Under the pieces are notes generated by a model. It had not been told where the DNA came from. It saw only the letters and a list, made by a program, of their open reading frames with translations, and ran no database searches. Below, piece after piece: positions 22,232-33,152 of a stretch of 64,000 bases of DNA. The position numbers and the translations under genes are program-made. Source of the DNA: Bullera alba (taxonomy: Eukaryota; Basidiomycota; Tremellomycetes; Tremellales; Bulleraceae); contig BCIX01000001.1 of the NCBI GenBank assembly GCA_001600095.1, positions 1,550,001-1,614,000 on the forward strand, in the 5' to 3' direction. Position 1 is the stretch's first letter, and the number at the start of each line of letters is the position of its first letter.

Positions 22232-23508
22232 CTAGGCGATCTTGTACACCAACTTCCGGCCGGACACCTTGCCAGCCTACGCAAATGTCAGATGCATATA
22301 GCTAAAGCAACTCACCTTGAGATCCGCCAGGCCAGCGAGAATACTGTCCAGCCCACCCCTCTCTTCGACTGGGTTTGCCTTTACGCCATACTTGGAAATC
22401 AACTCGGGAGTGACCTTTCTGAATCCTTGGTACCACTCTTTGTCCTCTGGCTTTGCTGGAAGAGGGGGCTTCCCCGGCAGGAACTCGAACGACTAAGGAT
22501 GGATCAGCTTCAATAGAAGGTATGCATACTCACGTATCCACCGATGGTGTACATGAGGATTCTGTCCACCTTGACCTCTTTGCGGATATTGTGTACCTCA
22601 TCGGGAATGATGAGGAGTGTTGTCAACAAGCCGCCCTCTGGTTTGAACGAATTGATAGACAGTCGGTAGTTGTCATCCGTTCCAACGCACTCCAGACCTC
22701 CAACAACACCTCCACCGGAGACCTCCTTGATCTTGGAGATGGCGGCTTCCACGTCATGATAGTCCACGGTTACGTCCGCGCCAAAAGACTTGACCAGGTC
22801 ATCGGATCGTGGAGAGCAAGTAGCAATGACCTTGTATCCGACGACTTTGGCAAGCTGCACAGCGAATAGACCGACGGATGTGGAACCGCCTTGGACCAGG
22901 AACTGCTTTGTCAGCAGGAAAGCTATCAAAATCTCACTTACCCAGTCCCCATCTCCCTTTGCTGGGGGATACTCATTCTTTTGATGATAAAAGATAGCCT
23001 TTCACCGGATCAGTCATTGTCAATCAAGGTTTGACTCACCATCGCAGCGGTGATGTAGCCAATACCGAAGGTGACGCCCTCTTTGAGATCCACGCCGTTT
23101 AGATCCAGCAACATGTCACTGGGGACTTTGGCATACTCTGCATAGCTCCCCTTGTCCTCGAACCTTCCACCATGGACAAAAGTGCCAACTTTGTCGCCCT
23201 TAGAGACCCCCTTGACGTCCGCTCCGACCTGTACGACCGTGCCGGCAAAGTCGCAACCCAGAATGGCACCTGCGGGCGAAAGGGAATCGAGGTGTTTCCA
23301 ATCTGTAGGGTTCTTTACCTTAGCTTTGTACATTCGTGCTGACTTACACTGGCAGCATAGGCGATTTTGACCAGGACCTCGTCGGTGGAGATGTTGGGTA
23401 GGGGAACGTCTTTGACTTCGGCTTTGCCCTGGTTTTCAGCGCAGGTTTTGCAGGCATACTCACAGGTCCACCGGACACCACTGCCTTCATGGTTTTGGGC
23501 AAGGACAT
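22232..23508 (-). CDS. zinc-binding alcohol dehydrogenase / enoyl reductase (MDR family)
   Basis: A medium-chain dehydrogenase/reductase of the ToxD-like trans-acting enoyl reductase subgroup; it would use NADPH to reduce activated double bonds or quinones. It is about 350 residues in six exons. Motifs: KNPTDWKHLDSL, ILGCDFAGTVVQVG, GTFVHGG, GSYAEYAKV, IGYITAAM, the Rossmann FLVQGGSTSVGLFAVQLAK, VIATCSPRSDDLVKSFGAD, GVVGGLECVG and C-terminal GRKLVYKIA. No Cys/His set for catalytic zinc is visible, as in this subgroup. The first intron is only 35 nt. The second must be about 29 nt (23319-23347) to keep frame between AYAAS and VKNPTDWK. The substrate cannot be told from sequence, and no polyketide synthase is nearby. 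Confidence 0.85.
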
Positions 23509-23773
23509 TTTGGTCACGTGAGATTGGAGTTGATGGTAGAGTATACAGTAAGAGGATGTAAGAGTTGCAACTTTAGGCAGCTCCAGGCGACCACATCAAC
23601 CGGGCCACCGGCGTAAGAGACGTCACAGAGAACTGACTGAGTGGAGACCCCGGAATTACGTGATACAGTCTCGCCACCCAGTCGCCACCCGAGCTAATGA
23701 ACCTCCAGTTGGTGGGAATTCAGCTGTGATTTCGGACTCGCTCCACAACCTCTAAGCTCATCCATCAACGAAG

Positions 23774-25304
23774 ATGACCAGAGAGACAAGGTCCAAGACT
23801 ACACAGACGGCAGTGGGATCGTCCGAGGATTCCATGCTGAGCAAAACTTCATCCGCTGCTCGAGTCGCAAAGGCGGCGACGTCGCAAGCGACACAGAAGG
23901 CTCCACCCGCTACAAAGAGAAAGCGCACAACGAGCGCTATCACTACCACTGCCGCTGTGAGAGAGGAGGGATCAACGGTGAAGAAAGCAAAACCGACTGT
24001 ACCATCAGCCTACACTCCGACATTGCTACCGCCCACTTTGTCATTCTCTCTAGGTGATGCGAAGTACCACCTATCCCGGCATGACCCTCGGTTCGGCCAC
24101 ATGTTCGACAATATCCCCTGTAAACCCTACGCACCGCCAATAGAAGCGATAGATCCGTTCAAGACATTGGTCACTTCGATCATAGGACAACAAGTGTCTT
24201 GGATGGCGGCGCGAGCGATCAATAAACGGTTCAAGGAGCTCTTCGGGTTTACCGACGATGCCGATGGGTTCCCAAGTCCTGAGCAGGTGGCTTCGGAGGA
24301 TCCCCTGCGGTTGAAGTCTGTCGGTCTTAGCATGAGAAAGGCCGAGTATGGTGAGCCCATGATCAAGACAACATGTCAATTCCCGTTTCGTAGAACAGTG
24401 ACTGACGCCGCCAACAGTGATCTCCCTCTCGCAACACTTCATTGCAGGGAGTTTGTCAACAGAGCTTCTGCGCGATGGCTCGGATGAGGATATTGCAAAG
24501 GGACTCATAGCCGTCCGCGGTGTTGGACAGGTGAGTAAACCTTGCAAGACAAGACTGACTTGCAGTGGACGGTCGACATGTTCCTCATGTTCTCCTTGCG
24601 CCGACCCGACGTGCTGCCCGTGGGTGATCTAGGAGTGCAGAAAGGTCTACTACGATGGGCTCTGGCTGCACATGGAGTGCTTCCGACGCCGTCAAAGGCC
24701 AAGGGCAAAGCTTCAGAGGCGAACAGGAAGAAGTATGGCATTGGGAAGAAGGAGGAAGTGGCCGAGCTGGATACTACCGCCATCTCCACCACGCGAGCAT
24801 TTACCCCAACGCCTTCATCCCAAGTCAACGGCGCTCCTCCTACACCCTTGACTCCAGGTGCTGCACCCCATACCGCTACACTACACACGCCTCAGGATAA
24901 CATAAACCAGGGGAACATCGGTCTTCCGCCCATCACACCGAATAGTCCCACAACGAGACCTGCGGAACATTTGGTCGTACCCAAAGATGAGCTTCCACCG
25001 TCGTTTCCTGAGCCAGAAGTGCTTCTCAGACCTATGACCGAACACAAAGACTGGAATCCTCATGCTGCGGCGCCTTTGGAGGAGGGGTTGTCGGTGGAGG
25101 TTCTCAAAGCGAGGTTGAGCGGTAAAAAGGCAAAGTGAGTGTTTGAGGCGCAACAGACCTGGGTTCCTCCTTGCTAATACCGAGCTTGCTATCAGGGGTG
25201 GTGCATACCTGACGCCCAAGGAGATGGAAGTGTTGACCGACGGATGGCGGCCGTACCGGTCACTCGGGGTGTACTACATGTGGCCAGCCGGGGAGGATTT
25301 CTAG
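23774..25304 (+). CDS. MAG1: DNA-3-methyladenine glycosylase II, HhH-GPD family
   Basis: It starts base-excision repair by removing alkylated purines. There are four exons and about 430 residues. Residues 1-75 are basic and disordered, with probable nuclear localisation signals (TKRKRTT, VKKAKP). The glycosylase begins at [10 protein letters not shown]; conserved parts are [37 protein letters not shown], the helix-hairpin-helix [19 protein letters not shown] and the catalytic Asp in [11 protein letters not shown]. Between there and the closing helix ([17 protein letters not shown]) lies an insertion of about 150 residues rich in Pro, Thr and Lys. The gene is divergent from the dehydrogenase, about 265 bp between starts. 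The start ATG is the first in frame after stops. Confidence 0.92.
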
Positions 25305-25662
25305 TATATTAGAGTATACCGCTATGCAGCGTCATGCCACGGTGCGGTCATTGCACTGCAGCTCTGAGATTTGAGAACCGTTCAAGAACTGGCTAATCGC
25401 CTCACGGACGACAGCAGTCAGCCGAGAATTGATTGGCTGAGCTGCGGTCATCCGCCGCTAACCGTGATTTGCCACGTGCCGACCTAAACGCCCACCCTGC
25501 ACCCTGGCTTCTCAAGCTGTTGCTCTTAACCGCCCTCTCCTTCTGCCTGAATATTGGACAATCACTCGCAAGCGAATACATGATATGGGCAGCAAGCCGT
25601 TCGCGATCAAGTCCATCCCCAACCTCTCTATTCTACTGTCTCCTTCCTAGCGCAACGACATC
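25305..25662. other. promoter region of the ureohydrolase gene
   Basis: About 360 bp, with both neighbouring genes on the plus strand. It contains C/T-rich sequence just upstream of the ATG at 25663 and no clear TATA box. No small gene is supported. Confidence 0.5.
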
Positions 25663-27212
25663 ATGAGTAGCCACTCAACGCATAGAAGCTACACCGGGTT
25701 CTTGCTATCCCTCTTCCTGCTTGCCAGCTCGGTACAGGGCCACGGCTCGCCCTCGCACGATCCGTGGCAGGAGGAATTTGGCAAAACGGCCGACCTGAGT
25801 TTCTCCGGAGTGACCACTTTTGCCCATCTCCCTCATGTCAAATGCCTAGATGAGCCAGAGACGCCTTATGACATTGCCCTTCTAGGCATTCCCTTCGACT
25901 CTGCCGTTTCGTACCGCCCAGGTATGTAGCTGATATCCCCGTTCCATATCAAGGTGGGGCTGATGATTGTGCAGGCGCAAGATTCGGTCCGTATGCTTTG
26001 CGAGCGGGTGAGTAGCCGCTATATCTGGGCTTCCAGAGGTGGTGATTATGCTCATGTTGCTCCTTTAGGTTCCCGGAGACAGCGGCCAGATCGTGGATAT
26101 GGACTCAAATTGGATATCAACCCATATGACAACGGCCTATCTGTGGTGAGTAGCTGATGTGCTTGCTATAGTACCGAGCTGACACCTCTCACTGTATAGC
26201 TAGACTGTGGGGACGTCCCTGTGACACCGTTCGACCAGGTTGTGGCTATAAAGCAGGTCAATGCCGCTTATCGGTCCGCCCTGCGGCACCCAGTAGCCAA
26301 CGAAGACCGATTGAGGGAACTCGGAGTACAGAAAGGTCTGGATAATCGGTACCACCCCAGGATTGTTGCTCTGGGAGGTGACCATACGATTGTCAGTCCT
26401 CTCATCACCACCCTGAAGATGCGGGCTGACCTGAGTCAGGTCTTGCCTATCCTCGAAGCCGTACACGAGGTGTATGGCCCAGTGTCGGTGATCCACTTTG
26501 ACGCGCATATCGATACCTGGAATCCGAATAGATACGCAGGTAGCGTCTCCGTCCAGTCCCAGGTCAACCACGGAACGTTCTTCTGGGCTGCGTACGAGAG
26601 GGGGCTTATCAAGCCAAACTCGTCAATCCATGCGGGTATCAGGACGCGTTTCTCAGTAAGTCGGTACAGAGTCTGGATACAATGCACATGCTAATCGCAT
26701 TTACGACAGGGTCCTGAAGACCTAGATGACGATGTCACGGCGGGCTTCGACTTGATCCACACCATGGACATTGACGATCATGGTGTCGAGTGGATCGGAG
26801 AGAAGATCAAAGCTAGGATCGGGGACGGACCAGTCGTCATCAGCTTGGACGTGGACGTCATGGACCCGGCCTTCGTCCCAGCGAGTAAGTCGTCACCACC
26901 AGTGTCTTCCTTCTACTCCTGACCTTTCGTAGCGGGTACACCGGAGTCCGGAGGGTGGACATCAAGAGAACTGCGTCGGATCCTATACTCGATGGTCGGG
27001 CTGAATATCGTCGCTATGGACATTGTCGAGTTGGCCCCAGCTTACGACACTAATGGTACGTGCAACCCAAGACCTCGAGCTGATATTGTCTAGGTGAGAT
27101 ATCAGCTATTGCTGCGGCGGACATGGTGTTTGATTTTCTGTCGATACTGGGTCTGGGCGTGGATGGGAAGCCAGGATCCGGAGCACCAATCACACTGAGG
27201 GACGAGCTGTAG
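25663..27212 (+). CDS. agmatinase-like ureohydrolase with signal peptide
   Basis: A manganese ureohydrolase (arginase/agmatinase family) that hydrolyses a guanidino compound to an amine and urea. About seven exons and about 400 residues. Residues 1-26 form a signal peptide ([15 protein letters not shown]). The core shows [28 protein letters not shown], the metal-binding GGDHT, HFDAHID and SLDVDVMDP, plus [16 protein letters not shown] and [14 protein letters not shown]; all expected Mn ligands are present. The TPESGG and VELAP forms fit agmatinase rather than arginase. The secretory signal means it acts outside the cytosol, as annotated for related fungal secreted agmatinases. It may share nitrogen-related roles with the permease and dioxygenase next to it. 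Exact substrate is not proven. Confidence 0.88.
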
Positions 27213-27553
27213 CCTGTAGAGGTAGATACACTTCCCGGTCATATCATCACATTTCTATCAGTCAGAATGCATAAGATCAATCATTGTCACAAAAATCGCC
27301 CGGGCATCAACCATGCACCGCGATCGTCTTTCTTGCGTCCCAGCTACGAGCCAGTACAGACATGAATGGCTCCCCTATCACTGCACCCCAAGAAGTCCCT
27401 CGTCGAAGGTCAATATATCTATGTGGCCATGTGCATGGACACACTGACCTGCGAATGATCATGGTGGAAGGCAAGAACAACTGCATTGATCGTACAACGA
27501 CTACCAGACTGATACAACCAGAGACATCAAAGCGCCGGCAATGACCAAACGGA
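27213..27553. other. convergent 3' intergenic region
   Basis: About 340 bp between the convergent ureohydrolase and dioxygenase genes. Short frames only. It probably holds both 3' UTRs. Confidence 0.5.
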
Positions 27554-28845
27554 TCAACCTCGCTGAGTAAGTTCATTGGCGTTCGGCTTGTCCGGGAGCG
27601 GCTGGTCGTTCGGGACAAAGTGCCTGTAGATCATGTTCTGGCGTGAACGTCAGCAACTCAGTCACGCTGGGATCACTGTGGACATACCTTGAGATGGTCA
27701 AAGTACACGAATGGCTTGATGGCCTCTTGGCCTTCCGGCACCATCGACTTGATTGGCACGATGGTCATGTCCCTTGGGGGCTCAAAGAAGAATGGGATCG
27801 AGACTCTGAACTTGCTGCCTCGGTGTATGACTCTGTGGTAGGTCGACTTGTAGGCGTGGGAAGTAAGGGCATCCATGATGTCTCCGATGTTGACGACGAA
27901 CGCCCCGGGGACGGGATCAGCCGGGATCCAAGATCCGTCCTTGGCCTCGACTGAGGTGTGGGTCAGCGCAAAACCTCGAAGGTTAAAAGCCTTGCCCACC
28001 TTGAAGGGCACCAGGGAAGTCGTCTGCCAGGAGGAAAGTGAGACACCCATAGTCGGTATGCGCACCGCAGGATATGCCTTGGGTGGTGTCGAACGACTCT
28101 GGGAGAGGGGGATAGCCAATCACCCTCAAGACCCAGTAGTTGTCCTTTTGCAACTCGGCGAATATCTCCTGCTCTCCCAGAGCATCGCCCATAACGCGCA
28201 TAAAGGCTTTGCCGATGACTTTCCTGAGGCACTGTTAGGTCGTTCTTCTTGGACCACGAGGCTCACTTACATCTTCTCAGAGTACTCCAACATGGTCTGC
28301 TTGAAACCCGGCACATCCTCCTCCGCAGGCCAGAGCTGACTCCCCTCGAGTCTCTCCGTGGACGGGCTGCTTGGCTCGGGATAGATGTCGATCGCCTACA
28401 CGTAAGCACATATCTTGTACATTGTGCTCACCTCCTGCTGGTCCCGCTTTGCATAGGTGACATTCTCACCGATCTTCTGCCATCCGCGCACCTTGTCCAT
28501 TGACTGATGGATGTGGATCTTCTCCTTGGTTTCGACGGGCAGGTCGAAGAAGTCATGCCCGAGGGAGAGTAGGGACTTGAGATAGCTCAAGTCCAGCCCG
28601 TGACCGGTAACATAGAAGAACCCTAGTGAAAGATCAGTACATCGTCCTTACTCCTGATCCCTAAGAACGATGGTCGAAAATGTCAACATACCGAACTGAC
28701 GACAGGCATCGTCGAGGGTTTTGGCTGTCTTCTGTCTCTCCTCTGGAGTCGAGCTGTCGGTCAAATAGGACGCAATGTCGACAATGGGTAGTCTCTGGGA
28801 AGAGATGTTGTCATCGACAGAAGGAGCGGTGGTTCCGTCGGGCAT
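27554..28845 (-). CDS. 2-oxoglutarate/Fe(II)-dependent dioxygenase (isopenicillin-N-synthase-like)
   Basis: Seven exons give about 350 residues. DIOX_N region: LPIVDIASYLTD, DDACRQFGFFYVTGHGL, then HDFFDLPVETKEKI. Catalytic jelly roll: ISCGAHTDYGCLTFLLADD with the His and Asp iron ligands, VPGAFVVNIGDIMDALTSHAYKSTYHRV with the distal His, and KFRVSIPFFFEP with the RxS that binds 2-oxoglutarate. It ends IYRHFVPNDQPLPDK. The start is the ATG at 28845; an open frame runs further upstream without ATG. Related fungal enzymes hydroxylate or oxidise diverse small molecules, some in purine or amino-acid breakdown. The substrate is not determinable here. It diverges from an amino-acid permease across 585 bp that carries two GATAAG sites. 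Confidence 0.88.
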
Positions 28846-29160
28846 TCTTATCGGTGAATCTCGGTGGCCAAATTTGGAATATCGGAGGTTCGACAAGCTG
28901 TCGGGTGATGGTCGATGCACGATGGATGGTCTGTACTCTGTTCAATGGTGTTCTAGATAGACGGTCTCAATGGAGTCCGCTCTCACAACTTGGACTGCTG
29001 ACTTATACCCCAGTTCGCACACCACAAGCCTGGCTCCGCAAGCTGGCCCCCGCCACATGCACTTCGGACAAGCGACAAACGCTGAGCGCTCAGACCCGAA
29101 AGTCAGCCGTAAACGCTCACAATGTGATTCGCTCCCCGGGTTATTGCAGCAGCGCTTAGA

Positions 29161-29166
29161 GATAAG
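29161..29166 (+). promoter_or_regulatory. GATAAG site (candidate nitrogen GATA-factor site)
   Basis: Exact GATAAG match, preceded by A, 270 bp upstream of the permease ATG and 316 bp upstream of the dioxygenase ATG. Confidence 0.35.
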
Positions 29167-29332
29167 CTCCTTCCGAAGACTGTCTTCCTCCCGTGCCAGC
29201 CCTTCCTCTCTGCTCACCTCTCATGCGAGTCATGCATGGTCGGGGTATTGTGTTGACGATCCTGCTGAACGCAAAGCGAGGGCAATATTGGTATTAATTG
29301 GCGGTTATGTCAGGTTCGAGACTGACGAGAGC

Positions 29333-29338
29333 GATAAG
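29333..29338 (+). promoter_or_regulatory. GATAAG site (candidate nitrogen GATA-factor site)
   Basis: Second exact GATAAG match, 14 bp upstream of the TATA-like TATAAGTA and about 95 bp upstream of the permease start. Confidence 0.35.
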
Positions 29339-29430
29339 CGATTTTCTATAAGTACTCCAAGGTATCCGACCAGGTCTCGGTATGCCAAACTCGACAGCCC
29401 CGACTCTAGAGTCCACAAACCGCTGCCACC

Positions 29431-31423
29431 ATGTCTGACTACGACAAGAAGGGACCTATCACCGACGACGATGCTGTACCGACAGTGTCGGTACAAGACG
29501 CTCAAATCTCTGAGGAGGGTTTGGCGCTAATTAACGACCCTCACAGGTGAGTGACCACCGCCTCGACCTCAATAGTGCAAATGCTGACCTGTATTCAGAG
29601 GACTACGGATGAGACATATCCAGCTCATTGCCATCTCTGGATCCATTGGTTCCGCCCTGTTCGTCTCCATCGGCAACCCTCTCACAGCAGCGGGTCCCCT
29701 TGGACTCCTGATCGGTGTCATCATCTGGTCATCAGTGGTCTGGGCAGCTTCAAATTGCCTTATCGAGATGACCACGCTGTTACCCCTTGACGGAGGGTTT
29801 GTTACCTTCGCTGGCAGATTCGTCGACAAGAGTTTCGGCATGGCTCTCGGCTGGAACGTGAGTGCAGCCTCTTTCCCCACATACCTGTTCGTATGCTGAC
29901 TTTGGAGCCAGTACTTAATCACTCAGTGGGCCTTGGTCTGCTTCGAGCTCACCGCCATCAACGTCATTGTCGAGTACTGGAAGCCGTTAAACCCCGCCAT
30001 CTTGATCTCGGTCTGTTTGGTCCTTTTGGGTCTGCTCAACCTTTGGTCCGTTCGATGGTTCGGTGAAGCCGAGTTCTGGATCAGTATTACCAAGATCTTT
30101 TTGATCATGGGCCTCACATTGTACACGTTTATCACCATGCTCGGAGGGTGAGTCCCCGCTAAAACGGACCTAGATTTCACTGCTGACTCCTCTGCAGCAA
30201 CCCACAGCACGACGTCTATGGCTTCCGATTCTGGAAGACTCCTGGTCCATTCACCGGGACCAACTTCCGGGAAGTCATCCGAGGCATCTTCGACTCGGTC
30301 TGCTGGGGCACATTCGCGTAAGTTCATAGTGTACGGTCTGGATGAGAGCCGGTCACTGACCTTGTACCAGCATCGTTGGCCCCGATTACATCTCGCTGGT
30401 CGCTGGTGAAGTCAAGAGCCCAAGGCGAATTTTGCCCAAGGCTTTCAACAGCACAATCTACCGTATCTTCTTCTTCTACATCATCGGCGCGTTGTGCGTG
30501 GGTATCGTCGCATCGTCCGACGATCCCAGTCTACTTGGTGCCATCAGTGCCGGTGCGCCAGGAGCTGCCAAGTCGCCTTATGTGATTTGTGAGTCCCGTC
30601 TGCCGTTCAGTGTATCTTCTCAGCGAGGTAGTTGTTGACCACGGCCGCAGCGATGAACCGATTGGGTATCCCCGCTTTGCCGTCTATCGTCAATGCTGTC
30701 GTCTTGATCTCCCTATTCTCCACCACCAACTCTTTCGTCTTCGCCGCTTCACGATCCTTGCTTGGTCTCGCGCAAAACGGTCTCGCTCCCAAGATCTTCA
30801 CGAAGACCAACAAGCGGGGTGTGCCTTATTTGACAGTGTTGATCACTCTGGTCGTTGGCTGTCTTTCCTACCTCTCCCTCTCGCAGGGTTCAGTCAAGGT
30901 TCTCAACTGGTGGATCAACCTCGTCACCGCGGCCCAACTCGTCTCGTGGACCTGTATCGCGATGTGAGTTGCTTCAGTGTCTGTCTCACCAACCTGATTC
31001 CTCATACTGACTACATACAGAACCTGGCTGCGCTTCAATGCTGGACTGAAAGCCCAGGGACTTAGAGACTCCGGTTTCCTACCCGTCAAGGGCAGGTTCC
31101 AACCTTGGTCCGGGTACTGGCTCCTCTTGTGGTCACCCATCGTGTTCTTGTTCAGCGGATACTATGTGTTCCTCCCAGGAAGCTTCGCCCCCGCCGACTT
31201 CATCTTCGCTTACGGATCCGGTTTCCTCTTCCTCGCCATCCTTCTCGGCAGCAAGGCGTACGACTTCTTCATCAAGCGCCAGAAAAGGTTTTGGTATGCG
31301 CCAAAGGAGATCGACTTTGTGTCGGATATTGCCAAATTCGAGTTGATGACACAAGCTGCCGAGATTAAGAGACAGAACAAGACTAGGACTGGGGCTCAGC
31401 GAGTCTCAGACTTCTTCTTCTAG
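29431..31423 (+). CDS. amino-acid permease (YAT/APC family)
   Basis: A 12-helix plasma-membrane amino-acid/proton symporter. Seven exons give about 540 residues. It has a hydrophilic N-terminus, then GLRMRHIQLIAISGSIGSALFV (the conserved TM1 signature), TAAGPLGLLIGVIIWSSVVW, the EMTTLLPLDGGFVTFAGRFVD loop, ALVCFELTAINVIVEYW, WISITKIFLIMGLTLYTF, GPDYISLVAGEVKSPRRILPKAF and FAASRSLLGLAQNGLAPKIF. The last helices are YWLLLWSPIVFLFSGYYVFL and FLFLAILLGSKAYDFF. A cytosolic tail ends VSDFFF. Cryptococcus has an expanded set of such Aap permeases under nitrogen control. Which amino acids it carries cannot be read from the sequence. Confidence 0.93.
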
Positions 31424-31771
31424 GTGTAGGTTGGGTGAATTTTGTCAAGTTGGATCTTATTTACAAATTGTATACGCCTTTGATGGATGCACCGTGATAG
31501 ATGTCAGACAACACCTCGTGGCCCGTGAGGCGTGACAGTGTCGCCAGAGGAGTCGCACATGTGTTACGTCCCTGATCCATTGCGACCACTTCCAGAACCT
31601 GAGATCGACAATGATTTTTGTGTCATCTATATCATAGACTTGAGGGATCGGGCATGAGAACAGGAACGCCCGACGGCGACGATCACCCCACATTCCGGAG
31701 GCCTCTTGGCCCGATATGATGACAACGCGAATACATATCCCTCGTCGATGTAAAATCTGTAATATCCTGAA
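31424..31771. other. convergent 3' intergenic region
   Basis: About 350 bp between the convergent permease and aldolase genes. Open minus-strand frames here continue the aldolase reading in other phases and have no family similarity. Confidence 0.5.
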
Positions 31772-32809
31772 TCAAGCCTTGTGAGCCCCTCCGCAAATCT
31801 CTTCGACCATATCGAACTGCAACACGTCAGCCCAGAGCAGCGTATCTTCATAGCCACCCCACTCACAAATGCGATCATCTCAAATTTGCCGGCCTCTTCG
31901 GTGCCTGTAGCATCGTAGCTGAACTTTGCGACGTCTGCAGAGATCTCCAACGGTCTGCTTCCCGTCATGGCCGCAGCTGCTTCGGCCTTTAGCACACATT
32001 CGCATTCCTTCTCGAGGCTATGTAGGTGGTCAGCAGATGAGACTACGTGGAAGAATTAAGGGCGTACAGGTAGAACCATGCGAGCGCGCTCTCGATCGAC
32101 CCTCCCGCTGTCAGAATCCCATGATTCTGTAGGACTATGGCCTTCTTGTTCCCCAGACTCGACACGATCTCCCCAGACTCCACGTCGTCGAGGACCACTC
32201 CCCCGTGCGAGGCATACAGGCTGATATCGTCGTAAAACACCGCCGAGTCTTGAGTGTAAAAGGGCAAAGGGCGACCAAGGGTGGAGAAGGCTTTGCCAGC
32301 GGGCGAATGGGCATGAACGGCCGATTGGACGTCGGGTCGCGCTGCGTGAATGGCGGAATGAATGACAAATGCGGCGGAGTTGTATAGCTGCCTGTCGGAC
32401 TTGCCTCCCCCGACGATCTCGCCTTTATGGTTCACAAGGAGAAGATCCGAAGCTGTCATCCGGGAGAAGTGAAGACCGTAGGGATTGACCTACATATTTA
32501 GTGGTCAGTATGCACAGGTACATATATACTTCAAAGTCCAAGGTCAACCCAGTGAACTCACCCAGAAGCATTCTGGGTCGACGGGGTCCCTACTCGTCAA
32601 ATGGCCCGAGGAACCTTCGCCTACAGGTCGTTCAGCCTGTTCTCGACGTACCAAATGTCACACTCACATAGCTTTTCATGAGCTAGGACTCTGTAGGCTA
32701 GCGCCAACCGCTCCTTGACACACTCTCGCTCTTCGAATTTGTCCTTGAACTTCCTCTCGGACACTGCGAAGTTGAGAGCCATAGGCTTGTTATCCGGTGC
32801 GCTGACCAT
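31772..32809 (-). CDS. class II aldolase/adducin-domain protein
   Basis: A zinc-dependent class II aldolase fold (fuculose-1-phosphate aldolase, ribulose-5-phosphate 4-epimerase or adducin head type), about 270 residues in five exons. Conserved elements: RVLAHEKLGEGSSGHLTSRDPVDPECFWVNPYG with its introns inside, ASDLLLVNHKGEIV, AAFVIHSAIHAARPDVQSAVHAHSP, which holds the His-x-His zinc ligands, FYDDISLYASHGGVVL, and KAIVLQNHGILTAGGSIESALAWFY with the third His. The last exon gives FDMVEEICGGAHKA and a TGA at 31772-31774. Fungal members of this subgroup have unclear substrates; some act in sugar-acid or methionine-salvage-like routes. No targeting peptide. Confidence 0.88.
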
Positions 32810-33152
32810 CTTGCTGGTTCCAAATCTCCGGGTCTATCGCTGGAACCTGGACTGTGCTACGACCTTTACATACCGCCCTTCACTCTGAGTCTGAGTACCC
32901 AGCTTGTGAAGATAAGACTCAAGAGCTCAGGAGTTCGGGTGCATGAGGGCTACCCTTGGCGCTGGCAGGTCTTAACGCCCGGAGCGCCAGGCCCGGACGG
33001 CCGGATTTTGATCCCGCCCGGCCCCAGGGCCTCAACGCCTCAGCGCGCCCAGCGTCCTCGACCCGAGACAAACCCGAGAGGCCATTCTGACTCTTGAGTG
33101 CCAATAGATAAGGCGGTCTACTCGACATGTTGCCAGTTGAACGTATGCAACA
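32810..33152. other. divergent promoter region with a GC-rich palindromic block
   Basis: About 340 bp between two divergent genes. Positions 32957-33060 are strongly GC-rich and full of short palindromes (GGCGC, GCCCGG, GGCCGG, GGCGCTGGC). No ORF of substance. It probably serves as a promoter for both genes. Confidence 0.4.

Larger units (their letters stand above)
28846..29430. promoter_or_regulatory. bidirectional promoter of dioxygenase and permease genes
   Basis: This 585-bp region serves two divergent metabolic genes. It contains GATAAG at 29161-29166 and 29333-29338 and a TATA-like TATAAGTA at 29347-29354, about 80 bp before the permease ATG. GATAAG is the core site of fungal nitrogen-control GATA factors (Gat1/AreA type). 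Control is inferred from motif content only. Confidence 0.5.

Noticed and set aside
22232..23508. Secondary-metabolite cluster around the enoyl reductase
   Set aside because: Neighbours are a DNA glycosylase and an RNase H-fold protein; no synthase, P450 or cluster regulator is present.
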